This document shows positions 21,638 through 31,725 of a stretch of DNA of 64,000 nucleotides, piece by piece (position 1 is the first letter of the stretch; each line of letters begins with the position of its first letter). The DNA comes from Mycolicibacter hiberniae (lineage in GTDB: Bacteria > Actinomycetota > Actinomycetes > Mycobacteriales > Mycobacteriaceae): contig NZ_AP022609.1 in the NCBI RefSeq assembly GCF_010729485.1, positions 186,001 to 250,000 of the forward strand, in the 5' to 3' direction. The notes under the pieces are model-generated. The model was not told the origin of the DNA. It was given only the letters and a program-made list of their open reading frames with translations, and made no database searches. Made by a program: the position numbers and the translations under genes.

Positions 21638-22267
21638 ATGTCAGCTCGACCCGACCCGCCCGCCACGGGGGGTCGCTCGCGCGCCAACGGCAAATCGGGG
21701 GCGCGCCCGGTCAAGCTGAGCCGCGACGGCATCGTCAACGCTGCCCTGAACTTCCTGGACCGGGAGGGCTGGGATGCCCTGACTATCAACGCATTGGCCA
21801 CGCAGCTGGGCACCAAGGGGCCGTCGCTGTACAACCACGTGCACAGCCTGGGCGACCTGCGGCGCGCCATGCGCATGCGTGTCATCGACGACATCCTCGA
21901 GATGCTGACCCAGGTCGGCCAGGGCCGCGCCCGCGATGACGCGGTGTTGGCGATGGCCGGCGCCTACCGCAGCTATGCCCACCATCACCCGGGCCGGTAT
22001 TCGGCGTTCACCCGGATGCCGCTGGGCGGCGAGGACCCGGAGTACACCGCCGCCGCCACTCGCGCTGCCGCCCCGGTCATCGAGGTGTTGATGTCCTATG
22101 GCCTCGAAGGGGAGCGGGCTTTTCACGCGGCCCTGGAGTTCTGGGCGGCCATGCACGGATTTGTGCTGCTGGAGATGACCGGAGTCATGGACGACGTCGA
22201 CACCGACGCCGTCTTCGCCGATATGGTGCGCCGGCTGGCTTCGGCGATGGACAGCCGCACCGAGTAG
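21638..22267 (+). CDS. TetR-family regulator upstream of rpsL
   Basis: This 209-residue regulator has a basic, Pro-rich N-terminus (about 25 residues), a TetR helix-turn-helix at about 27-75 (SRDGIVNAALNFLDREG, then INALATQLGTKGPSLYNHV), and a C-terminal domain with the AMHGFVLLE helix of the TetR_C_33 type. The ATG at 21638 has only a weak ribosome-binding site (GTGAAGGG). It matches Rv0681, which is likewise next to rpsL. Target and ligand are unknown. Confidence 0.85.
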   Translation: MSARPDPPATGGRSRANGKSGARPVKLSRDGIVNAALNFLDREGWDALTINALATQLGTKGPSLYNHVHSLGDLRRAMRMRVIDDILEMLTQVGQGRARDDAVLAMAGAYRSYAHHHPGRYSAFTRMPLGGEDPEYTAAATRAAAPVIEVLMSYGLEGERAFHAALEFWAAMHGFVLLEMTGVMDDVDTDAVFADMVRRLASAMDSRTE

Positions 22268-22304
22268 CCGCGGGGCCGGTGCAGCAGGCCGGCGTCGACG
22301 CGCT

Positions 22305-22334
22305 TTGACCTGCCAGAGTGTTGGCGGGTAATGT
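22305..22334 (+). promoter_or_regulatory. str operon (rpsL) promoter
   Basis: TTGACC at 22305-22310, an 18-base spacer and TAATGT at 22329-22334 give a strong promoter. The predicted start is near 22341, leaving a leader of about 180 bases before rpsL. Confidence 0.7.
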
Positions 22335-22522
22335 GGTAGCTCGTGCCTGGCCACCGAGGCGCGTTTGGTGACATAACGCGCGCGCCTGGCCCAATTCGCA
22401 TGTCCATTATGCAGCGGAGTAATCCGCGGCGGTCCATGCGACACGCCCGACCGCGGGGTAGCGGTGGGGCACAGACTGCAGGTTTTACGAGAGTTTTGAA
22501 CAGCGATACAGGAAGCCGGTAG

Positions 22523-22897
22523 ATGCCAACCATTCAGCAGCTGGTCCGTAAGGGCCGCCGCGACAAGGTCGCCAAGGTGAAGACTGCGGCCCTCAAGGGC
22601 AGCCCGCAGCGTCGGGGCGTGTGCACCCGCGTGTACACCACCACCCCCAAGAAGCCGAACTCGGCACTTCGCAAGGTGGCGCGTGTCAAGCTGACCAGCC
22701 AGGTGGAGGTGACCGCCTACATCCCGGGTGAGGGTCACAACCTGCAGGAGCACTCGATGGTGCTGGTGCGTGGCGGGCGTGTGAAGGACCTGCCGGGTGT
22801 GCGCTACAAGATCATTCGCGGCTCGCTGGACACCCAGGGAGTCAAGAACCGCAAGCAGGCCCGCAGCCGCTATGGCGCGAAGAAGGAGAAGAGCTGA
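22523..22897 (+). CDS. rpsL: 30S ribosomal protein S12
   Basis: S12 is a small-subunit protein at the decoding centre. It has 124 residues, the same as in M. tuberculosis. Lys43 (in TTPKKPNS) and Lys88 (in GGRVKDLPG) are both present, which is the streptomycin-susceptible state. The ATG at 22523 follows GGAAG. Its stop shares a base with the rpsG start (TGATG). It is the first gene of the str operon. Confidence 0.99.
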
Positions 22898-23367
22898 TGC
22901 CGCGCAAGGGCCCCGCACCCAAGCGTCCGCTGGTCAACGACCCGGTCTACGGATCGCAGCTGGTCACCCAGCTGGTCAACAAGGTGCTGCTCGACGGCAA
23001 GAAGTCGCTGGCCGAGCGCATCGTCTACGGCGCTCTCGAGCAGGCTCGGGAGAAGACCGGTACCGACCCGGTTGTGACGCTCAAGCGTGCGATGGACAAC
23101 GTCAAGCCGGCGCTGGAGGTCCGCAGCCGCCGCGTCGGTGGTGCCACCTACCAGGTGCCGGTCGAGGTGCGTGCCGAGCGCTCCACCACGCTGGCGCTGC
23201 GCTGGCTGGTCAGCTTCTCGCGGGCTCGCCGGGAGAAGACCATGATCGAGCGGCTGGCCAACGAGATCCTGGACGCCAGCAATGGCCTGGGCGCTGCGGT
23301 CAAGCGGCGTGAAGACACCCACAAGATGGCCGAGGCCAACCGGGCGTTCGCGCACTACCGCTGGTGA
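22897..23367 (+). CDS. rpsG: 30S ribosomal protein S7
   Basis: S7 (156 residues) starts assembly of the 30S head and contacts tRNA in the E site. It begins [12 protein letters not shown] and ends with the RAFAHYRW block typical of bacterial S7. It overlaps rpsL by one base and is co-translated with it. A 9-bp stem (23371-23379 with 23385-23393) follows the stop before fusA. That stem has no T-run and probably processes or modulates the transcript rather than ending it. Confidence 0.99.
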   Translation: MPRKGPAPKRPLVNDPVYGSQLVTQLVNKVLLDGKKSLAERIVYGALEQAREKTGTDPVVTLKRAMDNVKPALEVRSRRVGGATYQVPVEVRAERSTTLALRWLVSFSRARREKTMIERLANEILDASNGLGAAVKRREDTHKMAEANRAFAHYRW

Positions 23368-23370
23368 TCA

Positions 23371-23393
23371 CGTCGGCGGCCTGACCGCCGACG
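23371..23393 (+). promoter_or_regulatory. Intercistronic hairpin between rpsG and fusA
   Basis: CGTCGGCGG at 23371-23379 pairs perfectly with 23385-23393 around a five-base loop. No T-run follows, so partial attenuation or RNA processing is more likely than full termination. Confidence 0.5.
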
Positions 23394-23443
23394 CGCCTGC
23401 GACAACAAGCAATTGAAGTAACCGAAAGAGTGGGAAGACTGCT

Positions 23444-25546
23444 GTGGCACAGGATGTGCTGACTGACCTGAACAAGGTCCGCAATATCGGCATCATGGCG
23501 CACATCGATGCGGGTAAGACGACGACGACCGAGCGGATCCTGTACTACACCGGCGTCAACTACAAGATCGGTGAGACGCACGACGGTGCCTCCACGACCG
23601 ACTGGATGGAGCAGGAGCAGGAGCGCGGCATCACCATCACCTCCGCCGCGGTGACCTGCTTCTGGAACAAAAACCAGATCAACATCATCGACACCCCGGG
23701 CCACGTCGACTTCACCGTCGAGGTGGAGCGCTCCCTGCGTGTCCTTGATGGCGCCGTTGCCGTGTTCGACGGCAAGGAGGGCGTGGAGCCGCAGTCTGAG
23801 CAGGTGTGGCGGCAGGCCGACAAGTACGACGTGCCCCGGATCTGCTTCGTCAACAAGATGGACAAGCTCGGTGCGGACTTCTACTTCACCGTGCGCACCA
23901 TCGAAGAGCGCCTCGGTGCCCGGCCCCTGGTGATCCAGTTGCCCATCGGTGCGGAGAACGACTTCGAGGGCATCGTCGACCTGGTCGAGATGAACGCCAA
24001 GGTGTGGCGCGGCGAGACCAAGCTCGGTGAGACCTACGAGACCATCGAGATCCCGGCCGATCTGGCGGACAAGGCGGACGAGTACCGGACGGCTCTGCTG
24101 GAAGCCGTCGCCGAGACCGATGAGGCTCTGCTGGAGAAGTACCTCGGGGGCGAGGAGCTCTCGACCGAGGAGATCAAGGGCGGCATCCGCAAGCTGACGG
24201 TCTCTTCGGAGCTCTACCCGGTGCTGTGCGGCAGCGCGTTCAAGAACAAGGGTGTCCAGCCGATGCTGGACGCGGTGATCGACTACCTGCCGTCGCCGCT
24301 GGACGTCGAGTCGGTGCAGGGCCACGTGCCCGGCAAGGAAGACGAGATCATCAGCCGCAAGCCCAGCATCGACGAGCCGTTCTCGGCGCTGGCGTTCAAG
24401 ATCGCGGTGCACCCGTTCTTCGGCAAGCTCACCTACGTTCGGGTGTACTCGGGCAAGGTGGAGTCCGGCACGCAGGTGGTCAACTCGACCAAGGGCAAGA
24501 AGGAGCGGCTGGGCAAGCTGTTCCAGATGCACTCCAACAAGGAGAACCCGGTCGACTCGGCGTTTGCCGGCCACATCTACGCGATGATTGGCCTCAAGGA
24601 CACCACCACCGGCGACACCTTGTGCGACCCGAACAACCAGATCGTGCTGGAGTCGATGACGTTCCCGGCTCCGGTCATCGAGGTGGCCATCGAGCCCAAG
24701 ACCAAGAGCGACCAGGAGAAGCTGAGCCTGGCGATCCAGAAGCTGGCCGAAGAGGACCCGACGTTCAAGGTGCACCTGGACCAGGAGACCGGCCAGACCG
24801 TGATCGGCGGCATGGGCGAGCTGCACCTGGACATCCTGGTGGACCGCATGCGCCGCGAGTTCAAGGTCGAGGCCAACGTCGGCAAGCCGCAGGTGGCCTA
24901 CAAGGAGACCATCCGCCGCAAGGTGGAGAAGGTCGAATACACCCACAAGAAGCAGACGGGTGGCTCGGGCCAGTTCGCGAAGGTCCTCATCGACATTGAA
25001 CCGTTCACCGGTGAAGACGGTGCGACCTACGAGTTCGAGAACAAGGTCACCGGTGGCCGCGTGCCCCGCGAGTACATCCCCGCGGTGGACGCCGGGGCCC
25101 AGGACGCCATGCAGTACGGCGTGCTGGCCGGCTACCCGCTGGTCAACATCAAGGTCACCCTGACCGACGGTCAGTACCACGACGTCGACTCCTCCGAGAT
25201 GGCATTCAAGGTTGCCGGCTCGCAGGCGCTGAAGAAGGCTGCCGCTGCCGCGCAGCCGGTGATCCTGGAACCGATCATGGCCGTTGAGGTCACCACGCCC
25301 GAGGACTACATGGGCGACGTGATCGGCGACCTGAACTCCCGCCGTGGTCAGATCCAGGCCATGGAGGAGCGCAGCGGTGCGCGTGTCGTCAAGGCGCTGG
25401 TGCCGCTGTCGGAGATGTTCGGCTACGTCGGAGACCTCCGGTCGAAGACCCAGGGCCGGGCGAACTACTCCATGGTTTTCGACTCCTACGCCGAAGTGCC
25501 GGCGCAGGTGTCGAAGGAGATTATCGCGAAGGCAACGGGCGAGTAA
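23444..25546 (+). CDS. fusA: Elongation factor G
   Basis: EF-G is the ribosomal translocase GTPase. The 700 residues carry G1 AHIDAGKTT at about residues 19-27, G3 DTPGHVDFT at about 84-92 and G4 NKMDK at about 138-142. These are followed by domains II to V ending in [17 protein letters not shown]. The start is GTG at 23444. It belongs to the str operon, 76 bases after rpsG. The gene is intact, with no sign of being the paralogous fusA2. Confidence 0.99.
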   Translation: MAQDVLTDLNKVRNIGIMAHIDAGKTTTTERILYYTGVNYKIGETHDGASTTDWMEQEQERGITITSAAVTCFWNKNQINIIDTPGHVDFTVEVERSLRVLDGAVAVFDGKEGVEPQSEQVWRQADKYDVPRICFVNKMDKLGADFYFTVRTIEERLGARPLVIQLPIGAENDFEGIVDLVEMNAKVWRGETKLGETYETIEIPADLADKADEYRTALLEAVAETDEALLEKYLGGEELSTEEIKGGIRKLTVSSELYPVLCGSAFKNKGVQPMLDAVIDYLPSPLDVESVQGHVPGKEDEIISRKPSIDEPFSALAFKIAVHPFFGKLTYVRVYSGKVESGTQVVNSTKGKKERLGKLFQMHSNKENPVDSAFAGHIYAMIGLKDTTTGDTLCDPNNQIVLESMTFPAPVIEVAIEPKTKSDQEKLSLAIQKLAEEDPTFKVHLDQETGQTVIGGMGELHLDILVDRMRREFKVEANVGKPQVAYKETIRRKVEKVEYTHKKQTGGSGQFAKVLIDIEPFTGEDGATYEFENKVTGGRVPREYIPAVDAGAQDAMQYGVLAGYPLVNIKVTLTDGQYHDVDSSEMAFKVAGSQALKKAAAAAQPVILEPIMAVEVTTPEDYMGDVIGDLNSRRGQIQAMEERSGARVVKALVPLSEMFGYVGDLRSKTQGRANYSMVFDSYAEVPAQVSKEIIAKATGE

Positions 25547-25637
25547 CTAACTTCGCGCCCGTGCCGCTACGGTGGCACAAACCAAAAAAGATCAATCCTG
25601 CTGTAACCCAGCACCAACAAGTCCAGGAGGACAAGAA

Positions 25638-26828
25638 GTGGCGAAGGCGAAGTTCGAGCGGACGAAGCCGCACGTCAACATCGGGACCATCGGTCACGTT
25701 GACCACGGCAAGACCACGCTGACCGCGGCTATCACCAAGGTTCTGCACGACAAGTACCCGGCCCTCAACGAGTCGCGTGCGTTCGACCAGATCGACAACG
25801 CTCCCGAAGAGCGTCAGCGCGGTATCACGATCAACATCTCCCACGTTGAGTACCAGACCGAGAAGCGGCACTACGCCCACGTCGACGCGCCGGGCCACGC
25901 CGACTACATCAAGAACATGATCACCGGTGCCGCCCAGATGGACGGCGCGATTCTGGTGGTCGCGGCCACCGACGGCCCGATGCCGCAGACCCGCGAGCAC
26001 GTGCTGCTGGCCCGTCAGGTCGGTGTGCCCTACATCCTGGTGGCGCTGAACAAGTCCGACATGGTCGACGACGAGGAGCTGCTCGAGCTCGTCGAGCTGG
26101 AGGTCCGCGAACTGCTGGGTGCCCAGGAGTTCGACGAGGAGGCCCCGGTGGTCCGGGTGTCGGCTCTCAAGGCCCTCGAGGGCGACGAGAAGTGGGTCAA
26201 GTCCGTCGAGGACCTGATGGACGCCGTCGACGAGTCCATCCCGGACCCGGTCCGCGAGACCGACAAGCCGTTCCTGATGCCCGTTGAGGACGTGTTCACG
26301 ATCACCGGTCGTGGCACCGTGGTCACCGGACGTGTCGAGCGTGGCGTGATCAACGTCAACGAGGACGTCGAGATCGTCGGCATCAAGCCCACCGTCACCA
26401 AGACCACCGTCACCGGTGTCGAGATGTTCCGCAAGCTGCTGGACCAGGGTCAGGCCGGTGACAACGTCGGTCTGCTGATCCGTGGTATCAAGCGTGAGGA
26501 CGTCGAGCGCGGCCAGGTTGTGGTCAAGCCCGGCACCACCACCCCGCACACCGAGTTCGAGGGTCAGGCCTACATCCTGTCCAAGGACGAGGGTGGTCGC
26601 CACACGCCGTTCTTCAACAACTACCGTCCGCAGTTCTACTTCCGGACCACGGACGTGACCGGTGTCGTGACGCTGCCGGAGGGCACCGAGATGGTGATGC
26701 CCGGTGACAACACCGAGATGACCGTCAAGCTGATCCAGCCCGTCGCCATGGACGAGGGTCTGCGGTTCGCCATCCGCGAGGGTGGTCGTACCGTCGGCGC
26801 CGGCCGGGTCGTCAAGATCATCAAGTAG
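25638..26828 (+). CDS. tuf: Elongation factor Tu
   Basis: EF-Tu delivers aminoacyl-tRNA to the ribosome. The product has 396 residues from the GTG at 25638, which follows AGGAGG at 25625-25630; a longer in-frame extension upstream is Cys/Pro-rich and unlike EF-Tu. Motifs are GHVDHGKTT at about residues 19-27, RGITIN at about 60, DAPGHADY at about 82-89 and NKSDM at about 137. Domains II and III end in [11 protein letters not shown] 91-bp spacer after fusA could hold an internal promoter. A 16-bp terminator follows. Confidence 0.99.
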   Translation: MAKAKFERTKPHVNIGTIGHVDHGKTTLTAAITKVLHDKYPALNESRAFDQIDNAPEERQRGITINISHVEYQTEKRHYAHVDAPGHADYIKNMITGAAQMDGAILVVAATDGPMPQTREHVLLARQVGVPYILVALNKSDMVDDEELLELVELEVRELLGAQEFDEEAPVVRVSALKALEGDEKWVKSVEDLMDAVDESIPDPVRETDKPFLMPVEDVFTITGRGTVVTGRVERGVINVNEDVEIVGIKPTVTKTTVTGVEMFRKLLDQGQAGDNVGLLIRGIKREDVERGQVVVKPGTTTPHTEFEGQAYILSKDEGGRHTPFFNNYRPQFYFRTTDVTGVVTLPEGTEMVMPGDNTEMTVKLIQPVAMDEGLRFAIREGGRTVGAGRVVKIIK

Positions 26829-26851
26829 TTCTCTTTCTGCGACAGCAGAGG

Positions 26852-26894
26852 CGAAAGCCCCCTTCCCCGCGCGGGAAGGGGGCTTTCGTATTTG
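26852..26894 (+). terminator. Terminator of the str operon
   Basis: A perfect 16-bp stem joins 26852-26867 to 26873-26888 around a five-base loop, followed by TATTT. It closes the rpsL-rpsG-fusA-tuf transcript. Confidence 0.9.
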
Positions 26895-26930
26895 CCGGCG
26901 AGAACCCGGCGCGGCGATATTCTGTGGCAC

Positions 26931-27737
26931 ATGGTATGGCGCTACCTGAAAGCCCAGTTCATGGTTCTGTTGTTCGGCGGGCTGGTGGGGCCCATCTTCC
27001 TGATCTGCTACCTGGGCTTCGGCCGGCTGGCGGGACTGGAATGGATGCTCTACTGGGGCATTGCGGTCACCTGTGCTGACGTGGTGGCCGCGGTGCTGTG
27101 GACCGGCTACGGAGCGAAGGCCGCGAGCCGGCAGCAGTACCTCGAACAGCACGGCGTGCTGGCCCTGGCGCAGGTGGTCGCCATTCACGAGACCTCGACC
27201 CGGGTCAACAACCAGCCGCTGGTCAAACTCGACCTGCACATCGAAGGGCCGGGTCTGGCGCCGTTCGACACCCAGGACCGTGTGTTGGCCACCCTGAACC
27301 GGTTGCCGGTGATCACCGCGCGCCGGCTTGCCGTCCTGGTCGACCCCACCACCAACGACTTCTACGTCGATTGGCAGCGCAGCGCGCTGCTGGGCGGCAC
27401 GGTCCCGGCACGGTTCACCCTCGCCGAGGACAACAAGACCTACGATCTGACCGGCCACACCGGCCCGGTGATGAAGCTTCTGCAGATCCTGCGGGCGCAC
27501 GGCATCCCGGTGCAGGGCCAGATCGACATCCGCTCCGACCCGGCGGTGCGTCAGCAGGTGGCCGCGGTGGTCCGTCAGGCCGCCGAGCAGAGCACCGAGG
27601 CGGCGGCGGGCCGGGACGCCGTCGAGCCGAGATCGGCGGGAGAGCGCCTGCAGGAATTGGAGGTTCTGCGCCAGGAAGGAGTCGTCACCGACGACGAGTA
27701 CCACCAGAAGCGCCAGCAGATCATCGCCGAGCTATGA
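26931..27737 (+). CDS. SHOCT-domain membrane protein
   Basis: This 268-residue protein has two N-terminal transmembrane helices (about residues 8-30 and 38-62), a soluble middle domain of unknown function, and a C-terminal SHOCT motif (ERLQELEVLRQEGVVTDDEY, about residues 234-253). SHOCT often caps membrane or oligomeric proteins. The ATG at 26931 lies seven bases after TATTCT (26918-26923), so the mRNA is probably leaderless. It corresponds to Rv0686. Function is unknown. Confidence 0.82.
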   Translation: MVWRYLKAQFMVLLFGGLVGPIFLICYLGFGRLAGLEWMLYWGIAVTCADVVAAVLWTGYGAKAASRQQYLEQHGVLALAQVVAIHETSTRVNNQPLVKLDLHIEGPGLAPFDTQDRVLATLNRLPVITARRLAVLVDPTTNDFYVDWQRSALLGGTVPARFTLAEDNKTYDLTGHTGPVMKLLQILRAHGIPVQGQIDIRSDPAVRQQVAAVVRQAAEQSTEAAAGRDAVEPRSAGERLQELEVLRQEGVVTDDEYHQKRQQIIAEL

Positions 27738-27751
27738 CGGTCCCCGATCGG

Positions 27752-27765
27752 TAGAACACGTTCTA
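27752..27765. promoter_or_regulatory. KstR-type operator
   Basis: TAGAACACGTTCTA fits the TNNAACNNGTTNNA palindrome recognised by KstR, the TetR-family repressor of the mycobacterial cholesterol-catabolism regulon. It lies 24 bases before the GTG of the SDR gene at 27789. Confidence 0.8.
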
Positions 27766-27779
27766 TATCGAGCTGTTAG

Positions 27780-28619
<840 letters not shown>

Positions 28620-28651
28620 TCGCCTCTGGTCGGCAGAACAGGGGGATAGTG

Positions 28652-29830
28652 GTGCCCGACAACGGGATCGTCATCGTCGGCGGCGGACTGGCGGCCGTGC
28701 GCACAGCCGAGGAACTGCGGCGCGCGGAATACGCGGGCCCGATCACGATCGTCTCCGACGAGACCCGCCCGCCGTACGACCGGCCGCCGCTGACCAAAGA
28801 GGTGCTGCGCGGCGAGCGTGACGACACCACGCTGGAGCCCCCCGAGTTCTACGCCCAGCACGACATCAGCCTGCGGTTGGGCTGCGGTGCCCGCAGCGTC
28901 GACACCGCGGCGCAGGAAGTGACCCTGGCCGACGGCACCGTGCTCGGCTACGACCACCTGGTGATCGCCACCGGGCTGGTGCCGCGGCGCATCCCGAGCC
29001 TGCCCGACCTCGACGGAATCCGGGTGATCCGGTCCTTCCAGGACAGCCTGGCGGTGCGCGACGACGCGGCCGGGGCCGGCCGGGCGGTGGTGATCGGGGC
29101 CGGCTTCATCGGTTGTGAGGCGGCGGCCAGTCTGCGCAAGCTGGGCTTGGAGGTGGTCCTGGTCGAGCCGCAGCCGGCGCCGCTGGCCGCTGTGCTCGGT
29201 GAGCAGATCGGCGAACTGGTGGCGCGGCTGCACCGGGCCAACGGGGTCGATGTGCGCAGCGGCGTCGGGGTGGCCGAAGTTCGCGGCGCGGGACGCGTAG
29301 AGACCGTGGTGCTCACCGATGGGACCGAACTGGCGGCCGACGTGGTGGTGCTCGGAGTCGGCTCGCGGCCGGCGACCGAATGGCTGGAGGGCTCCGGTGT
29401 GGAGCTGGACAACGGGGTGGTGTGCGACGCGACCGGGCGCACCAGCGCGCCCCGGGTGTGGGCGGTCGGCGACGTCGCCTTCTGGCGGGGCCGCGAGGGG
29501 CATCAGGTGCGGGTGGAGCACTGGAGCAACGTCGTCGCCCAGGCCCGCGCCATGGTCCCGAACATGCTGGGCCGGGAGTCGCTGCACGACGTGGCGGTGC
29601 CGGCGTATTTCTGGAGCGACCAGTACGACGTGAAGATCCAGTGCCTGGGCGAGCCGGAGGCCACCGACACCGTGCACCTGGTCGAGGACGACGGCCACAA
29701 GTTCCTGGCCTACTACGAGCGCAACGGCGTGCTGGCCGGGGTGGTGGGCGCCGGACGGCCCGGCAAGGTGATGGGGGCGCGGGGCAAGATCGCCGCGGGA
29801 GCCCCGATCTCCGAGGTGCTCAGCCCGTAG
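28652..29830 (+). CDS. FAD-dependent ferredoxin reductase
   Basis: This 392-residue flavoprotein passes electrons from NAD(P)H to a ferredoxin, typically supplying P450s or Rieske oxygenases. The FAD motif GGGLAAV is at about residues 10-16, the TRPPYDRPPLTKEVLRG block at about 42-58, the NAD motif VVIGAGFIGCEAA at about 147-159, and the second FAD motif VWAVGDVA at about 270. The C-terminal reductase domain is present. Start: GTG at 28652, six bases after AGGGGG; an adjacent GTG at 28649 is closer to that site. It corresponds to Rv0688, the last gene of the conserved core. It could serve the P450 at 48 kb. Confidence 0.9.
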   Translation: MPDNGIVIVGGGLAAVRTAEELRRAEYAGPITIVSDETRPPYDRPPLTKEVLRGERDDTTLEPPEFYAQHDISLRLGCGARSVDTAAQEVTLADGTVLGYDHLVIATGLVPRRIPSLPDLDGIRVIRSFQDSLAVRDDAAGAGRAVVIGAGFIGCEAAASLRKLGLEVVLVEPQPAPLAAVLGEQIGELVARLHRANGVDVRSGVGVAEVRGAGRVETVVLTDGTELAADVVVLGVGSRPATEWLEGSGVELDNGVVCDATGRTSAPRVWAVGDVAFWRGREGHQVRVEHWSNVVAQARAMVPNMLGRESLHDVAVPAYFWSDQYDVKIQCLGEPEATDTVHLVEDDGHKFLAYYERNGVLAGVVGAGRPGKVMGARGKIAAGAPISEVLSP

Positions 29831-29855
29831 GCCGATCGGCCCACGCACTCCGGCG

Positions 29856-29870
29856 GAGAACGCTATTCTC
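29856..29870. promoter_or_regulatory. GAGAA-N5-TTCTC palindrome at APH promoter
   Basis: GAGAACGCTATTCTC overlaps the -10 TATTCT (29864-29869) of the gene starting at 29895. The same palindrome with a different centre recurs at 47042 and 63761. Confidence 0.55.
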
Positions 29871-29894
29871 TGTTCGGAGATTGCGAGGTGCGCG

Positions 29895-30938
29895 ATGGCG
29901 GAGGGCCAGCGGTCCCGGCTCGACGGCGGCCGGCTGGGGCGATGGCTCGACGCCCACGGTGCACCCGGCCACGGCGAGTACCCCCGGCTTGAACCGCTGA
30001 CCGGAGGCTCGCAGAACACGCTCTACCGGGTGCGCCGGGGCGAGGCCACCCTGGTGCTGAGGATGCCCGGCCTGCGCGCCGACGCCGCCCGTATCGACGG
30101 GCTGCGGCGCGAGATCCGCCTGGTGCGGGCGTTGTCGGACACCGACGTACCGCATGCGCGGCTGATCGCCGCTGACGACGGTGAGCTGCTCGGCACCCCG
30201 TTCTACGTCATGGCTGAGGTGACCGGCTGGAATTCGACCGGCAACGCCTGGCCGGCCCCGTTCGACTCGGACCGAAATGCCCGCCGCGGCCTGGCTTTCG
30301 AGCTGGTCGGGGGCGCCGCCCGGCTCGGCCGGGTGGACTGGCGGGCGCAGGGCCTCGACGGGTTCGGCCGCCCGGACGGATTCCACGAGCGCCAGGTGGA
30401 CCGCTGGCTGGCATTCCTGGACCGCTACCGGGTGCGGGAGCTGCCAGGTCTCGACGAGGCCGCGGACTGGCTGCGCCGCAACCGGCCGCAGCACTACACC
30501 CCGGGCATCATGCACGGCGACTACCAGTTCGCCAACGTGATGTACGCCCACGGGGCACCCGCGAAACTGGTCGCCATCATCGACTGGGAGATGACGACCG
30601 TCGGGGATCCGCTGCTGGACCTGGCCTGGGCTTTGCTGGGCTATGACGGCGAGAACCCGCGCACCGACGGGTATTACGCCGACCTCGCCGGGATGCCGGC
30701 CCGATCCGAGCTGCTGGCGCACTACGAGCGGCTCAGCGGCCTGTCCACCGAGAACATCGACTACTACCTGGTGCTGGCCAACTGGAAGCTGGGGATCGTG
30801 TTGGAGAAGACCTACGCCGCCTCGGTCACCGGCGCAGCGGTCGACCCGCAGATCGCCGCCGCCATGGGACCGATGATCCCGCAGTTGATCGGTGCCGCAG
30901 CCGAACTCGCCCGTTCCCTTCCGTCGAAGCGAGCTTGA
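29895..30938 (+). CDS. Aminoglycoside-phosphotransferase-fold kinase (ACAD10-like)
   Basis: This 347-residue kinase-fold protein has the APH catalytic loop HGDYQFANVM at about residue 213 and the metal-binding IIDWEMTTVGDPLLDLAW at about 232-249. Proteins of this branch often sit beside ACAD10/11-type acyl-CoA dehydrogenases and may phosphorylate 4-hydroxyacyl-CoA to set up dehydration. That fits here, as an ACAD10-like dehydrogenase lies two genes downstream. The ATG at 29895 follows GCGAGG. It begins the accessory block and is probably co-transcribed with the next four genes. It is not expected to be a drug-resistance gene. Confidence 0.8.
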   Translation: MAEGQRSRLDGGRLGRWLDAHGAPGHGEYPRLEPLTGGSQNTLYRVRRGEATLVLRMPGLRADAARIDGLRREIRLVRALSDTDVPHARLIAADDGELLGTPFYVMAEVTGWNSTGNAWPAPFDSDRNARRGLAFELVGGAARLGRVDWRAQGLDGFGRPDGFHERQVDRWLAFLDRYRVRELPGLDEAADWLRRNRPQHYTPGIMHGDYQFANVMYAHGAPAKLVAIIDWEMTTVGDPLLDLAWALLGYDGENPRTDGYYADLAGMPARSELLAHYERLSGLSTENIDYYLVLANWKLGIVLEKTYAASVTGAAVDPQIAAAMGPMIPQLIGAAAELARSLPSKRA

Positions 30939-30939
30939 C

Positions 30940-31701
30940 ATGGGTTACGCCGACGCGCTCTTCGACCTGACCGACCGCGTGGTCCTGGTCACCGGCGGCA
31001 GTCGCGGCCTGGGCCGCGAGATGGCGATGGCCGCCGCCCGGTGCGGCGCGGACGTGCTGATCGCCAGCCGCAAATATCAGGCCTGCCAGCTGGCCGCTGC
31101 CGAGATCGAGGCCGCCACCGGACGCTCGGTGATGCCCTATGCCGTGCACGTCGGGCACTGGGATGAGCTCGACGGATTGGTCGATGCGGCCTATCAGCGG
31201 TTCGGCCGGGTCGACGTGTTGGTCAACAACGCCGGCATGTCGCCGGTCTACGACAAGCAGACCGACGTCACCGAGAAGATGTTCGACGCCGTGGTCAACC
31301 TCAACCTCAAAGGGCCCTTTAGGTTGTCGGCGTTGATCGGTGAACGGATGGTGGCAGCCGGCCGGGGATCGATCATCAATGTCAGCACCCACGGGTCGCT
31401 GCGCCCGCACCCGTCCTTCATTCCCTACGCTGCGGCCAAGGCCGGCCTCAACGTCATGACCGAGGCGCTGGCCCAGGCTTTCGGGCCGACGGTGCGGGTT
31501 AACACCTTGATGCCCGGCCCCTTTCTCACCGATATCTCCAAGGCCTGGGACTTCGGCCAAGCCGACAACCCCTTCGGCGCCGCGGCATTGCAGCGCGCCG
31601 GAAATCCGCCCGAGATCGTCGGCGCGGCACTGTTTCTGATGTCGGATGCCTCCAGTTTCACCACCGGCTCGATCCTGCGGGCCGACGGCGGCAGTGCCTG
31701 A
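30940..31701 (+). CDS. Short-chain dehydrogenase/reductase
   Basis: This 253-residue classical SDR has the TGGSRGLG cofactor motif at about residues 17-24, NNAG at about 94, the catalytic Ser in INVSTHGS at about 148 and Tyr-x3-Lys in YAAAK at about 163. It probably oxidises a hydroxyacyl-CoA or another hydroxyl intermediate with NAD(P). The ATG at 30940 lies one base after the upstream stop; a longer open frame reaches back into the kinase gene and is rejected. It sits between the APH kinase and an acyl-CoA dehydrogenase in one operon. Confidence 0.85.
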   Translation: MGYADALFDLTDRVVLVTGGSRGLGREMAMAAARCGADVLIASRKYQACQLAAAEIEAATGRSVMPYAVHVGHWDELDGLVDAAYQRFGRVDVLVNNAGMSPVYDKQTDVTEKMFDAVVNLNLKGPFRLSALIGERMVAAGRGSIINVSTHGSLRPHPSFIPYAAAKAGLNVMTEALAQAFGPTVRVNTLMPGPFLTDISKAWDFGQADNPFGAAALQRAGNPPEIVGAALFLMSDASSFTTGSILRADGGSA

Positions 31702-31725
31702 GGCACAGGCGAAAGGATTGAAGCG

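Noticed and set aside
25572..25637. 22-codon N-terminal extension of EF-Tu
   Set aside because: It contains Cys and Pro unlike any EF-Tu; the GTG at 25638 has an AGGAGG ribosome-binding site and gives the standard 396 residues.
29895..30938. Aminoglycoside resistance gene
   Set aside because: The APH fold here belongs to the branch next to ACAD10-like dehydrogenases, and the context is acyl-CoA metabolism.
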